In this document: in pieces, positions 1-6,227 of the stretch
Numbering within the stretch: position 1 is the stretch's first letter
How the letters are laid out: the number at the start of each line of letters is the position of its first letter
From: Phycisphaerales bacterium
GTDB lineage: Bacteria; Planctomycetota; Phycisphaerae; Sedimentisphaerales; Anaerohalosphaeraceae
Length of the DNA: 7,580 nucleotides
Reading direction: 5' to 3'
Assembly (NCBI GenBank): GCA_003152975.1
Contig: PMBP01000121.1
Location: 1 to 7,580, forward strand
Translations under genes and position numbers: made by a program
Notes under the pieces: model-generated
Told to the model about the DNA's origin: nothing
Seen by the model: only the letters and a program-made list of their open reading frames with translations
The model's database searches: none

Positions 1-313
1 TCCCGACGCCCGCTGCGGCAAGCCGCTCGATAACCTCCGACAATCCATCATAAACCCGGCTGTGAACCACCAGATTCCGCTGGTATTCGGCCCGCATCAG
101 CCCCACCGCCTGATCGGCCAGATTCTGGTGGTCCGGCCCCACCGCCCGCGAGGCAAAGGTCCGAATCCCATTGCCGATCATCTGCCGACAGTCCGCCGGC
201 GAATGTTCCGGCAGGCCCAGTAGACGCATTGCCGCGTTCATCGCCGCGCTCAAATCGGCCAGTGTGTCAATCAGCGTTCCGTCAAGATCAAAGACAATCC
301 CTGCATATTTCAA
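1..313 (-). CDS. HAD-superfamily hydrolase, phosphoglycolate phosphatase-like (partial, C-terminus off left edge)
   Basis: About 104 N-terminal residues are visible. Residues 6-14 read IVFDLDGTL, which is HAD motif I: Asp9 is the expected nucleophile and Asp11 the general acid/base. The following helical cap region contains MIGNGIRTF, as in the Gph/phosphoglycolate phosphatase group, which removes phosphate from 2-phosphoglycolate or related small phosphoesters in the cytoplasm. I chose a TTG start at 313-311. AAAGGA (325 to 320) lies 6 nt upstream, an in-frame TAA lies just above that, and the motif begins where the family normally begins. HAD motifs II-IV lie outside the window, so the substrate cannot be checked. 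It is divergent from the FHA gene. A 6-bp inverted repeat encloses the ribosome binding site, described separately. Other HAD sugar phosphatases are possible alternatives. Confidence 0.85.
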   Translation of the reverse strand, partial: MKYAGIVFDLDGTLIDTLADLSAAMNAAMRLLGLPEHSPADCRQMIGNGIRTFASRAVGPDHQNLADQAVGLMRAEYQRNLVVHSRVYDGLSEVIERLAAAGVG

Positions 314-342
314 TGTAAGTCCTTTATCATCAATAGCTTACA
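314..342 (-). promoter_or_regulatory. Inverted repeat around the ribosome binding site of the HAD gene
   Basis: TGTAAG (314-319) and CTTACA (337-342) are perfect inverted copies. In the leftward mRNA they form a 6-bp stem with a 17-nt loop. The loop holds the AAAGGA ribosome binding site, and the UUG start codon follows the stem directly. Such a structure could lower or tune translation. The stem is short and AU-rich, so chance is a real alternative. Confidence 0.3.
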
Positions 343-384
343 GACGCTATCAATCGCGTCGGTCCCCTCCCCCAATAAAATTGT

Positions 385-413
385 ATTGTAAAGACTCTTT
401 TTTCTTGTGGAAA
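385..413 (-). promoter_or_regulatory. Candidate sigma70-like promoter for the HAD gene
   Basis: On the minus strand TTTCCA (413 to 408) is followed after 17 bp by TACAAT (390 to 385). These match four of six and five of six bases of the consensus hexamers. Transcription would start near 378, leaving a leader of about 65 nt that contains a G-rich tract and a small GACGC/GCGTC inverted repeat (343-347 and 356-360). The -35 box overlaps that of the divergent FHA promoter. This is a pattern match only. Confidence 0.3.
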
Positions 414-433
414 TAGAATTTCCCGGTTATAAT
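405..433 (+). promoter_or_regulatory. Sigma70-like promoter for the FHA-domain gene
   Basis: TTGTGG (405-410) and a perfect TATAAT (428-433) are spaced by 17 bp. Predicted transcription begins near 440, about 38 nt ahead of the ATG at 478. The leader carries AGAGGAG (463-469) with 8 nt to the start codon. The -10 box is strong and the -35 box keeps only the TTG. Confidence 0.6.
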
Positions 434-477
434 GGTATCTGTGTCAAACAATAACGGGAGTCAGAGGAGCAATACCG

Positions 478-957
478 ATGCAGGTAAATCTGGTCCTTCT
501 GAAAAAGAATGGTTCAACCAAGACCATCACCTTATCCGGTCCCATCACCACTGTCGGCCGCCAGCAGGATTGTTCACTGAGTATCCCCCTGATGAGTGTC
601 TCGCGCCGGCACTGTCAGTTCGAGCTGGATAACGATTCGGTCACCCTTCGCGACACCGACTCCCGCAATGGCGTGCTCGTCAATGACCAGCGGGTCGAGG
701 AAGCCCGGCTCCAGGCCGGCGACCGCGTCAAGATCGGCCCGCTGTTCTTTGCCGTGCAGATCAACGGACAGCCCACCACCGAATCCCTGATCCCGGCCGC
801 TCCGGAACCTATTGCCGCACCCGAAGCCAAGGCCAAAAAGCTCGCCAAGGAATTCGCCGACGGTGATGACCTAGCCGACCTCGACGACCTCGTCAGCGGA
901 GAACAGGGAAATACCACCCTGGACGCCCTCTCGGACCTGGCCGATGAAAAGGCGTAA
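478..957 (+). CDS. FHA-domain protein, small single-domain
   Basis: The product has 159 residues. Residues 1-97 form a forkhead-associated domain, a beta-sandwich that binds phosphothreonine peptides. The signature positions are visible: Gly27-Arg28 after the second strand, Ser42-Arg-Arg-His45 (the SxxH loop), Asp61-Ser-Arg-Asn-Gly65, Val68-Asn69, and the GDRVKIG turn at 81-87. A Pro/Ala-rich linker (about 106-120) leads to a Lys/Ala stretch and then a very acidic tail with DLxxLDDL repeats (129-155). There is no signal peptide or membrane segment, so it should be cytoplasmic. It presumably reads phosphorylation made by a Ser/Thr kinase, a common partnership in planctomycetes, but no kinase is in the window. 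The start is supported by AGAGGAG 8 nt upstream. Nothing downstream on the same strand is close enough to imply an operon. Confidence 0.9.
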   Translation: MQVNLVLLKKNGSTKTITLSGPITTVGRQQDCSLSIPLMSVSRRHCQFELDNDSVTLRDTDSRNGVLVNDQRVEEARLQAGDRVKIGPLFFAVQINGQPTTESLIPAAPEPIAAPEAKAKKLAKEFADGDDLADLDDLVSGEQGNTTLDALSDLADEKA

Positions 958-964
958 ACCTTTC

Positions 965-1007
965 CAAGAAGGTCAAGAGTATCATAATGACCCCCTTGAT
1001 CTTCTTG
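965..1007 (+). terminator. Hairpin downstream of the FHA gene, possible terminator without U-tract
   Basis: CAAGAAGGTCAAG (965-977) pairs with CTTGATCTTCTTG (995-1007): 12 Watson-Crick pairs plus one G-U pair, with a 17-nt loop. It lies 8 nt after the FHA stop codon, where a terminator would be expected. The right arm is followed by ACTCCC instead of a T-run, so it is not a classical intrinsic terminator. The arms are built from the 9-bp repeat units, so the pairing may be a by-product of the repeats. Confidence 0.35.
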
Positions 1008-1210
1008 ACTCCCTTGATCCCCTTGGTATTCTTGGTCAACTTTAACATCTTTGAAGAAGATTGTCAATCTCTCTCTGACCGCAGTTTTTGGCCTGATTTC
1101 CCAAGGGGACCAAGATGGTCATCTGGCTCACTCTGGCCTTCTTGACCGTCTTGATCACCTCGATCCTGAACTCTGTAAGAATACCTGGGTCCCGGAAACC
1201 ATTCAGGTCT

Positions 1211-1238
1211 TTGCTGAAACGCTACAATCGGATATACT
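1211..1238 (+). promoter_or_regulatory. Candidate promoter for rlmN
   Basis: TTGCTG (1211-1216) and TATACT (1233-1238) are spaced by 16 bp. The -10 box matches five of six consensus bases, the -35 box three of six. Transcription would begin about 7 nt beyond the -10 box, almost at the ATG at 1246, which would make the message leaderless. That fits the lack of a well-spaced ribosome binding site there. Confidence 0.3.
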
Positions 1239-1245
1239 CAGGATT

Positions 1246-2343
1246 ATGAAACCGCAAACGAAACCGAATGAACGGGAACCCGTGAATCCTACGAACGATG
1301 ATCAAAGCCAGCACGATCTGAAGGGCATGAGCCGTCAGGAGTTGTCGGAACTGGTGGTTCGGTTCGACCAAAAGCCGTTTTTGGCCGGGTATTTGTTTTC
1401 ATTTATCCACGCCAAAACCGTCGCCGAGATCGACCAGATCACCCCCCTGCCCAAGCCGTTTCGCCAACAGCTCATCGATGGGGGCTATAGCATCTCTCGG
1501 CTGACGCTGGTCGAAACATTCACCGATCCGGATGGAACGGTCAAGTATCTCTTCGAGTTGCCCGACAGGAATCGGATCGAGTCGGTGGCGCTGTCGGACC
1601 GGGAGGGGCGGCGGACACTGTGCCTCTCGACGCAGGCGGGCTGCCGGATGGCGTGCAGTTTTTGCGCGACGGGCAAGTTGAAATTCGAGCGCAACCTGAC
1701 GGCCGGAGAGATTGTCGATCAGTTCTACCAGGCCGAGCGGCTTGGCGGGCAGATCGGCAATGCGGTGTATATGGGCATGGGCGAGCCGTTTGACAACTAC
1801 GAGCCGGTGCTGCGGTCGATCCGGCTGCTCAACGACCCGGACGGGCGCAACCTCGGCCAGCGGCACATCACCGTCTCGACCTGCGGGATCCCAGAGGGGA
1901 TCGATCGGTTCGCCGGGGAGGACCTGCAGGTGCGGCTGGCGATTTCGCTGCACGCGCCCAGCGACGCGATCCGCAGGCGGATCATGGCTGTCGGGAAAAG
2001 CTGGACGCTGGAGGAAATCCTTGGGGCGGTCGGCGAATACCAGAAGCGAACGGGGAGGCGCGTGACTTTTGAATACTGCCTGATTCAGGGGCTCAACGAC
2101 TCCGACGACTGCGCCGGCAAACTCATCGGGCGGATCACGGGCATCGATGCGGCCGTGAACCTCATCGAGTACAACCCCCACCCCGGCTGCGATTTTGTGC
2201 CGAGCGGTACTCAGCGGATCGAACGGTTCCAGGGATTGCTGGCCAAGGCCGGTATCGAGACGGTGATTCGCTACAAGCGAGGGCAGACGATCCGCGCCGC
2301 CTGCGGCCAGCTCGGGGCCGACCGGCTCGGCAAGAACAAGTAA
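1246..2343 (+). CDS. rlmN: Dual-specificity 23S rRNA/tRNA adenine-C2 methyltransferase RlmN (radical SAM)
   Basis: RlmN methylates C2 of adenosine 2503 in 23S rRNA and of A37 in certain tRNAs by radical-SAM chemistry. The 365-residue product has the whole family pattern. An N-terminal helical domain begins near MSRQEL (28-33). The 4Fe-4S motif is Cys133-x3-Cys137-x2-Cys140 (GCRMACSFC). Cys126 in TLCLSTQ and Cys353 in AACGQL match the catalytic pair that resolves and carries the methyl group in E. coli RlmN. The SAM-binding GMGEP is also present. The open frame extends up to 1051, but the extra 65 residues come from the low-complexity repeat region, so I reject them. The start at 1246 is the best guess. 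It has only CAGGA 2 nt upstream, so GTG 1282 or ATG 1327 cannot be excluded. The stop lies 25 bp from the convergent hydrolase stop, with no clear terminator between. Confidence 0.95.
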   Translation: MKPQTKPNEREPVNPTNDDQSQHDLKGMSRQELSELVVRFDQKPFLAGYLFSFIHAKTVAEIDQITPLPKPFRQQLIDGGYSISRLTLVETFTDPDGTVKYLFELPDRNRIESVALSDREGRRTLCLSTQAGCRMACSFCATGKLKFERNLTAGEIVDQFYQAERLGGQIGNAVYMGMGEPFDNYEPVLRSIRLLNDPDGRNLGQRHITVSTCGIPEGIDRFAGEDLQVRLAISLHAPSDAIRRRIMAVGKSWTLEEILGAVGEYQKRTGRRVTFEYCLIQGLNDSDDCAGKLIGRITGIDAAVNLIEYNPHPGCDFVPSGTQRIERFQGLLAKAGIETVIRYKRGQTIRAACGQLGADRLGKNK

Positions 2344-2368
2344 TAGTAAGGATACAATACCCGTTTTG

Positions 2369-4171
2369 TCAGCGATTCAGGATCGCCTGATGCGCCATTT
2401 GCAGGCGGTTCCACAGTTCGGACCACGGGGTTCCGTCGGTACGAACCAGGCCGCGGTTGGCCCGTCGCTGGGGAGTGTCGATGTCCTGCCAGGTGAACCA
2501 GTGCGCCCCCACGACGAACGGCAGGTTATAGAAATCCAGCGCCAGCCGCTGGGCCTGCACGGCCCGCTGGGTCTGGTCGGCGAGGGCCTCGTTCCAGGAC
2601 CAGTCCAGGCCTTGCTTCTGCGCCGGGTCGTACAGCGCCGAATCGACGGCCGGCACAGACCACTCGCCGATGAGGATGGGCTTGCCGGTCAGGTCGTAGA
2701 ACATCTTGAGGAAGCCCCCTTCGCCACCGGACAGGCCGTCACCGCGGTTGGCCGGATAGAGGTTGACGCCGATGCCGTCGTAGGGTTTGTAGAGATCCAG
2801 CAGGCGGGCGTCGGCGGCGATGTCGGAAGCCATGAATCGGTTGGAAAAGATCGGCCGGGCGGGATCGACGGAGCGGATGCAGCGGATCGTCACCTCGACA
2901 TACCGCTGGACGATTTTTCGCTCGAAGGCCAGATAGCCGGCCATCCGCGGATCGTTCGGCAGGGTCGGGGCGGGCTTTTGCAGCGACAGGTCGGTGAAGG
3001 AAATGTAGTCGGTCTTCCAGGCCTCGTTGAGGCGGGCGATGGTCTGATAGCGGACCTGCAGGGACTGCACGAAGGGCTCGGAACAGGCCCGAGACCAGAC
3101 CCGTCGGTAGAGGCGATCGTGCGACAGTTCGTTGTCGGCAAACCAGGCGACAAACCAGGGCTTATCGCCGACGACGGCAAAGGCCTTCTTCGCGGCGGCC
3201 AGGTAGGCCGACTCGAAGCGCGGATCGAACGGATCCGGGAAGCGATGGCCGTCGGATGTCCGATCGACGCCATCGGTCAGCCAGTCGAACTCGCCGGCCA
3301 GCGTATTGCTCTGGAGGACAACGAACATCGGCAGAGCCAGTTGGCCCTTGGCGATCAGGGCATCATTGACCATGGCCCAACGATCGAGGTCCGTCCAGCC
3401 GGCCAAACTGTTAAATCGGCACTGGCGGAGCTGTTCGGCGACCTCCAGGCCTTTAGGGATCGAATCGGCATCCGGCAGCGACGGCCCGACGGTCGCGATC
3501 GAATAGAAGGGCTGGCCGTCGGGGCTGATGAGCCACCAGACATCCTTGTCTTTTTCGAGGCGGAATGTCTTGCTTTCGGCAAACGAGCGGAACGGGCGAA
3601 ACCGGGTCACCAACGCCGGCTTTGGATTGGCCGAGAGCGGAGCCATTTCGCGACTGATGGACAGGTCGGCAAATAAGACCTGACCGGCGGTCTTTTCGCC
3701 CAGGCCGAAACCGGGGCTGAGCGAATCGGCCCCGGCCGGGGGAACCCGAACCGCCACTTCGAACCGCCGCCAAGCCGATGACGGCTCCAGGTCGAACCGG
3801 GTCTTGGCAATCCGCCGGTCGCCCTGATAGAAGCTGACGACGACCTCGGCCTGGAAGGGTAGAAGTTTGTCGGTTTTATACCAGCCGCGAATCGTTCCGG
3901 TCGCCATCGGCAACCGCTGCTTGTATTGGTAGCGGATGCCCCACTGGCCGACATGCCAGGGCCCGACCGCAAGGCACTTGCCGTAGGGGGAATCCGAAAG
4001 AATCTGCATCTGCACGGCCTGGGTCGGCGACAGGTCGGACCGCCCCGCTTCCGGAAAGCTGGTCGGTAACCATTGCGATTCGTCGATGAGCAGCGGCAAC
4101 GACTGGGCGGCACACACAGCCCCGGCGCCGATCAGCAACACGACCACCCAACGGAACCTTGCGGCACCCAT
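2369..4171 (-). CDS. Secreted glycoside hydrolase, clan GH-A, agarase (GH50)- or GH42-like
   Basis: The product has 600 residues from the ATG at 4171. Residues 1-22 are a Sec-type signal (ARFR, then WVVVLLIGAGAV, cleavage near CAA-QS). Residues 45-175 look like a carbohydrate-binding beta-sandwich. The catalytic barrel begins at WWLISPDGQPFYS (212-224), a phrase typical of agarase-type enzymes. Asn347-Glu348 in WFADNELS is the GH-A acid/base motif, Glu503 in LIGEWSVPA is the expected nucleophile, and HWFTWQD (557-563) ends the barrel. The stretch after the acid/base (LQVRYQTIARLNEAWKT) recalls GH42. It should cleave a beta-linked, possibly galactose-containing, glycan outside the cytoplasm; the substrate is inferred only. 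GAGGG (4182 to 4178) 6 nt upstream supports this start over a GTG at 4210, which would overlap the preceding gene. It is the last gene of the operon, 26 bp after the third Tat paralog. Confidence 0.85.
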   Translation of the reverse strand: MGAARFRWVVVLLIGAGAVCAAQSLPLLIDESQWLPTSFPEAGRSDLSPTQAVQMQILSDSPYGKCLAVGPWHVGQWGIRYQYKQRLPMATGTIRGWYKTDKLLPFQAEVVVSFYQGDRRIAKTRFDLEPSSAWRRFEVAVRVPPAGADSLSPGFGLGEKTAGQVLFADLSISREMAPLSANPKPALVTRFRPFRSFAESKTFRLEKDKDVWWLISPDGQPFYSIATVGPSLPDADSIPKGLEVAEQLRQCRFNSLAGWTDLDRWAMVNDALIAKGQLALPMFVVLQSNTLAGEFDWLTDGVDRTSDGHRFPDPFDPRFESAYLAAAKKAFAVVGDKPWFVAWFADNELSHDRLYRRVWSRACSEPFVQSLQVRYQTIARLNEAWKTDYISFTDLSLQKPAPTLPNDPRMAGYLAFERKIVQRYVEVTIRCIRSVDPARPIFSNRFMASDIAADARLLDLYKPYDGIGVNLYPANRGDGLSGGEGGFLKMFYDLTGKPILIGEWSVPAVDSALYDPAQKQGLDWSWNEALADQTQRAVQAQRLALDFYNLPFVVGAHWFTWQDIDTPQRRANRGLVRTDGTPWSELWNRLQMAHQAILNR

Positions 4172-4177
4172 ATCCGG

Positions 4178-4182
4178 CCCTC
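4178..4182 (-). promoter_or_regulatory. Ribosome binding site deciding the glycoside hydrolase start
   Basis: GAGGG on the minus strand stands 6 nt before the ATG at 4171-4169. The upstream in-frame GTG at 4210 has no comparable site and would place 13 residues ahead of the signal peptide. Confidence 0.6.
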
Positions 4183-4197
4183 GGAGTGTTCGCGTGC

Positions 4198-5175
4198 TCA
4201 CGCCATCCACGGACGAGCGCGGGTTTTGTTCTTGGCGATCGCCTCTTCGGCCAGAGCCACATCCTCGGCGATCTGCCAGTCGAACATCCCCACGCAGGCG
4301 AAGTCGGCGCCGTTGCCGAAGGCGTAGTCAAAGCCACTCTGCGGTTTGATCGCCCCGGCGGCGAGTACTTTGTAGGCAATCCAGGGCTTTTTGACCTCCT
4401 TCATGAAGTTCATCGTCTCCTGCGGGGTCATGTCGTAGTAGTTATCGACCGCGTAGTTGTCGATGACCTGGCGGGTCTGGTCGGGCCGCCGCGCCGACCA
4501 GTAGTCGGTGTGGTGGAAGGTCTTCATGTAGAAATCGACGGGGATGTTGGCCGACTCGACGGCGACGACCATCTCCAGCGAGTGGCCCGCGACGCCGGCG
4601 ATGGCGCCGTTTTTCTTGATGATCTGCACGAGCTGGTCGATGAGATCGACGCGGTTGTCGAAGACCCAGCGGTCACCCATGTTGCCCACCAGGTAAATCC
4701 CGACGGCACCGTAATCGATGGAAAGTTTAACGGGCGTTTCCAGGTCGTTGGGTTTGGCGTCGATCTGAGCGAGCCACTGCATCTTGCCGCCGCGTTCTTT
4801 CCAGTAGCGGTTGAACAGCTTGACGGCCTTCAGATCGGTGGGATTGATGTTCATGGTGATGATGCCGTTTTCCTCGCAGATCTGCCAGGTGTCCATGATC
4901 TTGTCGTCGGTGAAGTAGCTCTTCAGCAGCGGCGAGACATAGATCAGGTCGCGGCTGTGGGCGTATCCGCTGATGAGGTTTCCGCCGCAGATCAGGCGGC
5001 TGATCTCGACTTTTCCGATCTTGCCGGTTGACATTTTCTTTCCGGTCTTGACGGTTGGGGAAAGTGCGGGGGCATTCTCGGCCGCCAGCAGGGCCTTTTC
5101 CTCGAAGCTAAGGCCAATGGCCGCGGAGGCGGCGGTTGCCTTGATGAAAGTCCTGCGGTTGAGATCCTGGCTCAT
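4198..5175 (-). CDS. Tat-exported TIM-barrel enzyme, paralog 3 (aldo/keto reductase-like or aldolase-like)
   Basis: The product has 325 residues. Residues 5-12 read LNRRTFIK, a twin-arginine signal, followed by an Ala-rich hydrophobic stretch. So a folded, perhaps cofactor-bearing protein is sent across the inner membrane. The rest shows eight strand-like segments in barrel order: ISRLICGGN (58-66), IITMNI (105-110), MQWLAQ (132-137), GAVGIYLVG (156-164), IAGVAGHS (192-199), VDFYMKT (213-219), WIAYKVLAAG (265-274) and FACVGMF (292-298). Polar residues at strand ends recur in the two sister genes: His73-Ser-Arg-Asp76, Gly167-Asp-Arg-Trp170, His198, Lys218, His221-His222 and Lys269. I do not recognise a characterised family. 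I could not find the aldo/keto reductase tetrad, so that name is tentative. Its end reads RPWMA where the sisters read RPWHG. AGGA 7 nt upstream fixes the start. Confidence 0.8.
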   Translation of the reverse strand: MSQDLNRRTFIKATAASAAIGLSFEEKALLAAENAPALSPTVKTGKKMSTGKIGKVEISRLICGGNLISGYAHSRDLIYVSPLLKSYFTDDKIMDTWQICEENGIITMNINPTDLKAVKLFNRYWKERGGKMQWLAQIDAKPNDLETPVKLSIDYGAVGIYLVGNMGDRWVFDNRVDLIDQLVQIIKKNGAIAGVAGHSLEMVVAVESANIPVDFYMKTFHHTDYWSARRPDQTRQVIDNYAVDNYYDMTPQETMNFMKEVKKPWIAYKVLAAGAIKPQSGFDYAFGNGADFACVGMFDWQIAEDVALAEEAIAKNKTRARPWMA

Positions 5176-5213
5176 AATCCAATCCTGTCTATTGTAGGGT
5201 TATATATACCTGT

Positions 5214-6203
5214 TTATCCGTGCCACGGCCGGGGCCGCTGCCGGAACTTGGCGATCTTTTCCCGGGCGATCCGGGCATTGTCTTGGACCTGAAAATCGAA
5301 CATCCCCACGCAGGCGAAATCCGCCCCATTGCCGAAGGCGTAGTCGAAGCCGCTGTCGGGGGCGATCGCGCCGGCCGCGAGCACCTTGAAGGCGATCCAG
5401 GGCTTCTTGATATCCTTCATGACATCGATGGTCGTCTGGGGGTCGAGCGAAAAATAGTTGTCGTTGGCGTTGGCGATCACTTCCACCCGGGGTTCGGTGG
5501 GCATGTTCGACCAGTAGTTCTCATGGTGCAGGGTCTTCATGTAGAGATCGACGCCGAGCCCGGCCGCCTCGACAGCGATCGGGACCTGGATGCTGTGGGC
5601 CGCCACGCCGACGAGGACCTTGCGTTTTTTGGCGTAGTTGACGAATTTTTCGATATAGTCCAGCCGATTCTCGCGGACCCAACGGTCGCCCCGCTCGCCC
5701 TGCAGGATCACCGCGACGGCGCCATTATCGATGGCCTTGGCGGCCCGGCTGGTTAGGTCGTCCTCGGATGGCTCGCACTGGGCCAACCACTGGATCGTGC
5801 CGTTGCGCTCCTTGCGATAGCGATTGAGCACTCGGACGGTCGGGTCGCCACCGCCGGCATAGGGGCTGTCGCAGGTGCTGATCATGCTGTTGATGCCCTG
5901 GCGCTGGCAGAGCTGCCAGGTGTCCATGATCTTTTCGTCGGTGAAATAGTGCTTGAGCAGCTCGGACACATACAGTAGGTCCCGCGAATGGGCAAACCCG
6001 TTGAGCAGGTTGCCTCCGCAGATCAGCCGGCTGATCTCGACGCCGCCGATTTTGGCCATCGGCATCGACGCCGGCTCGGCGGATGGCTTGGCCGCGTCGG
6101 AATCGGCCGCAAGGAGAGCCCGTTCTTCCAGACTGAGGCCCATCGCGACCGAGGCCGCGGCGGAGGTCTTGAGAAACGATCTGCGATTTAATCCACTATT
6201 CAT
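5214..6203 (-). CDS. Tat-exported TIM-barrel enzyme, paralog 2
   Basis: The product has 329 residues. LNRRSFLK (5-12) is a near-ideal twin-arginine motif. The mature part matches both sisters over its full length: GGNLLNGFAHSRD (63-75), GDRW (172-175), AAHS (201-204), Lys223 with His226-His227 in MKTLHHENYW, Lys273 in AFKVLAAGAI, and GADFACVGMFDFQV (293-306), ending RPRPWHG. It differs by a glycine-rich insert around 113-121 (SPYAGGGDP), and it lacks the RRPDQ segment after the KTLHH motif (NMPTEPR instead), so its substrate may differ. An upstream GTG at 6215 is in frame. I prefer ATG 6203 because the distance to the RR pair then equals that of paralog 3; neither start has a strong ribosome binding site. 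It follows paralog 1 by 24 bp and precedes paralog 3 by 38 bp. Confidence 0.8.
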   Translation of the reverse strand: MNSGLNRRSFLKTSAAASVAMGLSLEERALLAADSDAAKPSAEPASMPMAKIGGVEISRLICGGNLLNGFAHSRDLLYVSELLKHYFTDEKIMDTWQLCQRQGINSMISTCDSPYAGGGDPTVRVLNRYRKERNGTIQWLAQCEPSEDDLTSRAAKAIDNGAVAVILQGERGDRWVRENRLDYIEKFVNYAKKRKVLVGVAAHSIQVPIAVEAAGLGVDLYMKTLHHENYWSNMPTEPRVEVIANANDNYFSLDPQTTIDVMKDIKKPWIAFKVLAAGAIAPDSGFDYAFGNGADFACVGMFDFQVQDNARIAREKIAKFRQRPRPWHG

Positions 6204-6227
6204 GTCCGATATCACCGAATTCCAGGA

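Larger units (their letters stand above)
958..1245. repeat. Intergenic region with degenerate 9-bp CTTG/CAAG repeats
   Basis: This 288-bp gap has no convincing gene. From 992 to 1036 there are five consecutive 9-bp units of the form nnYCTTGRY: CCCCTTGAT, CTTCTTGAC, TCCCTTGAT, CCCCTTGGT and ATTCTTGGT, fading to CAACTTTAA and CATCTTTGA up to 1054. A second cluster has CAAG-type units at 1101-1118 (CCAAGGGGA, CCAAGATGG) followed by CTTG-type units at 1138-1164. Further CAAG copies stand at 965-977. Units in opposite orientation can pair with each other. If translated they give DQG-like or LDxLD-like low-complexity peptides, so open frames here (615-1067 minus, and 1051 onward plus) are not evidence of coding. 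Confidence 0.75.

Noticed and set aside
615..1067. Minus-strand open frame across the FHA gene and the repeats
   Set aside because: Its start region is DQG-type low complexity translated from the 9-bp repeats, and the rest is antisense to the FHA domain.
1051..1245. N-terminal extension of RlmN by 65 residues
   Set aside because: The extension is translated from the repeat-rich intergenic DNA and has no counterpart in RlmN proteins.
1399..2181. Long minus-strand open frame opposite rlmN
   Set aside because: It lies entirely within the unmistakable RlmN coding sequence and shows no motif of its own.
2344..2368. Possible bidirectional terminator between the convergent rlmN and hydrolase genes
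   Set aside because: Only a 4-bp ACAA/TTGT pairing is present, too weak to call.
2366..3676. Long open frame on the plus strand opposite the glycoside hydrolase
   Set aside because: It is antisense to a gene with clear catalytic motifs, signal peptide and ribosome binding site. Its translation is Gly/Arg/Val-rich without recognisable domains, as expected from a mirror frame in high-GC coding DNA.
4172..4210. Longer glycoside hydrolase start at GTG 4210
   Set aside because: It would overlap the upstream gene, lacks a ribosome binding site, and puts 13 extra residues ahead of a complete signal peptide.
4159..5031. Plus-strand open frame opposite paralog 3
   Set aside because: It is a mirror frame of a conserved family gene. 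Similar mirror frames appear opposite paralogs 1 and 2 (6609-7439 and 5220-5756), which shows that codon bias creates them.
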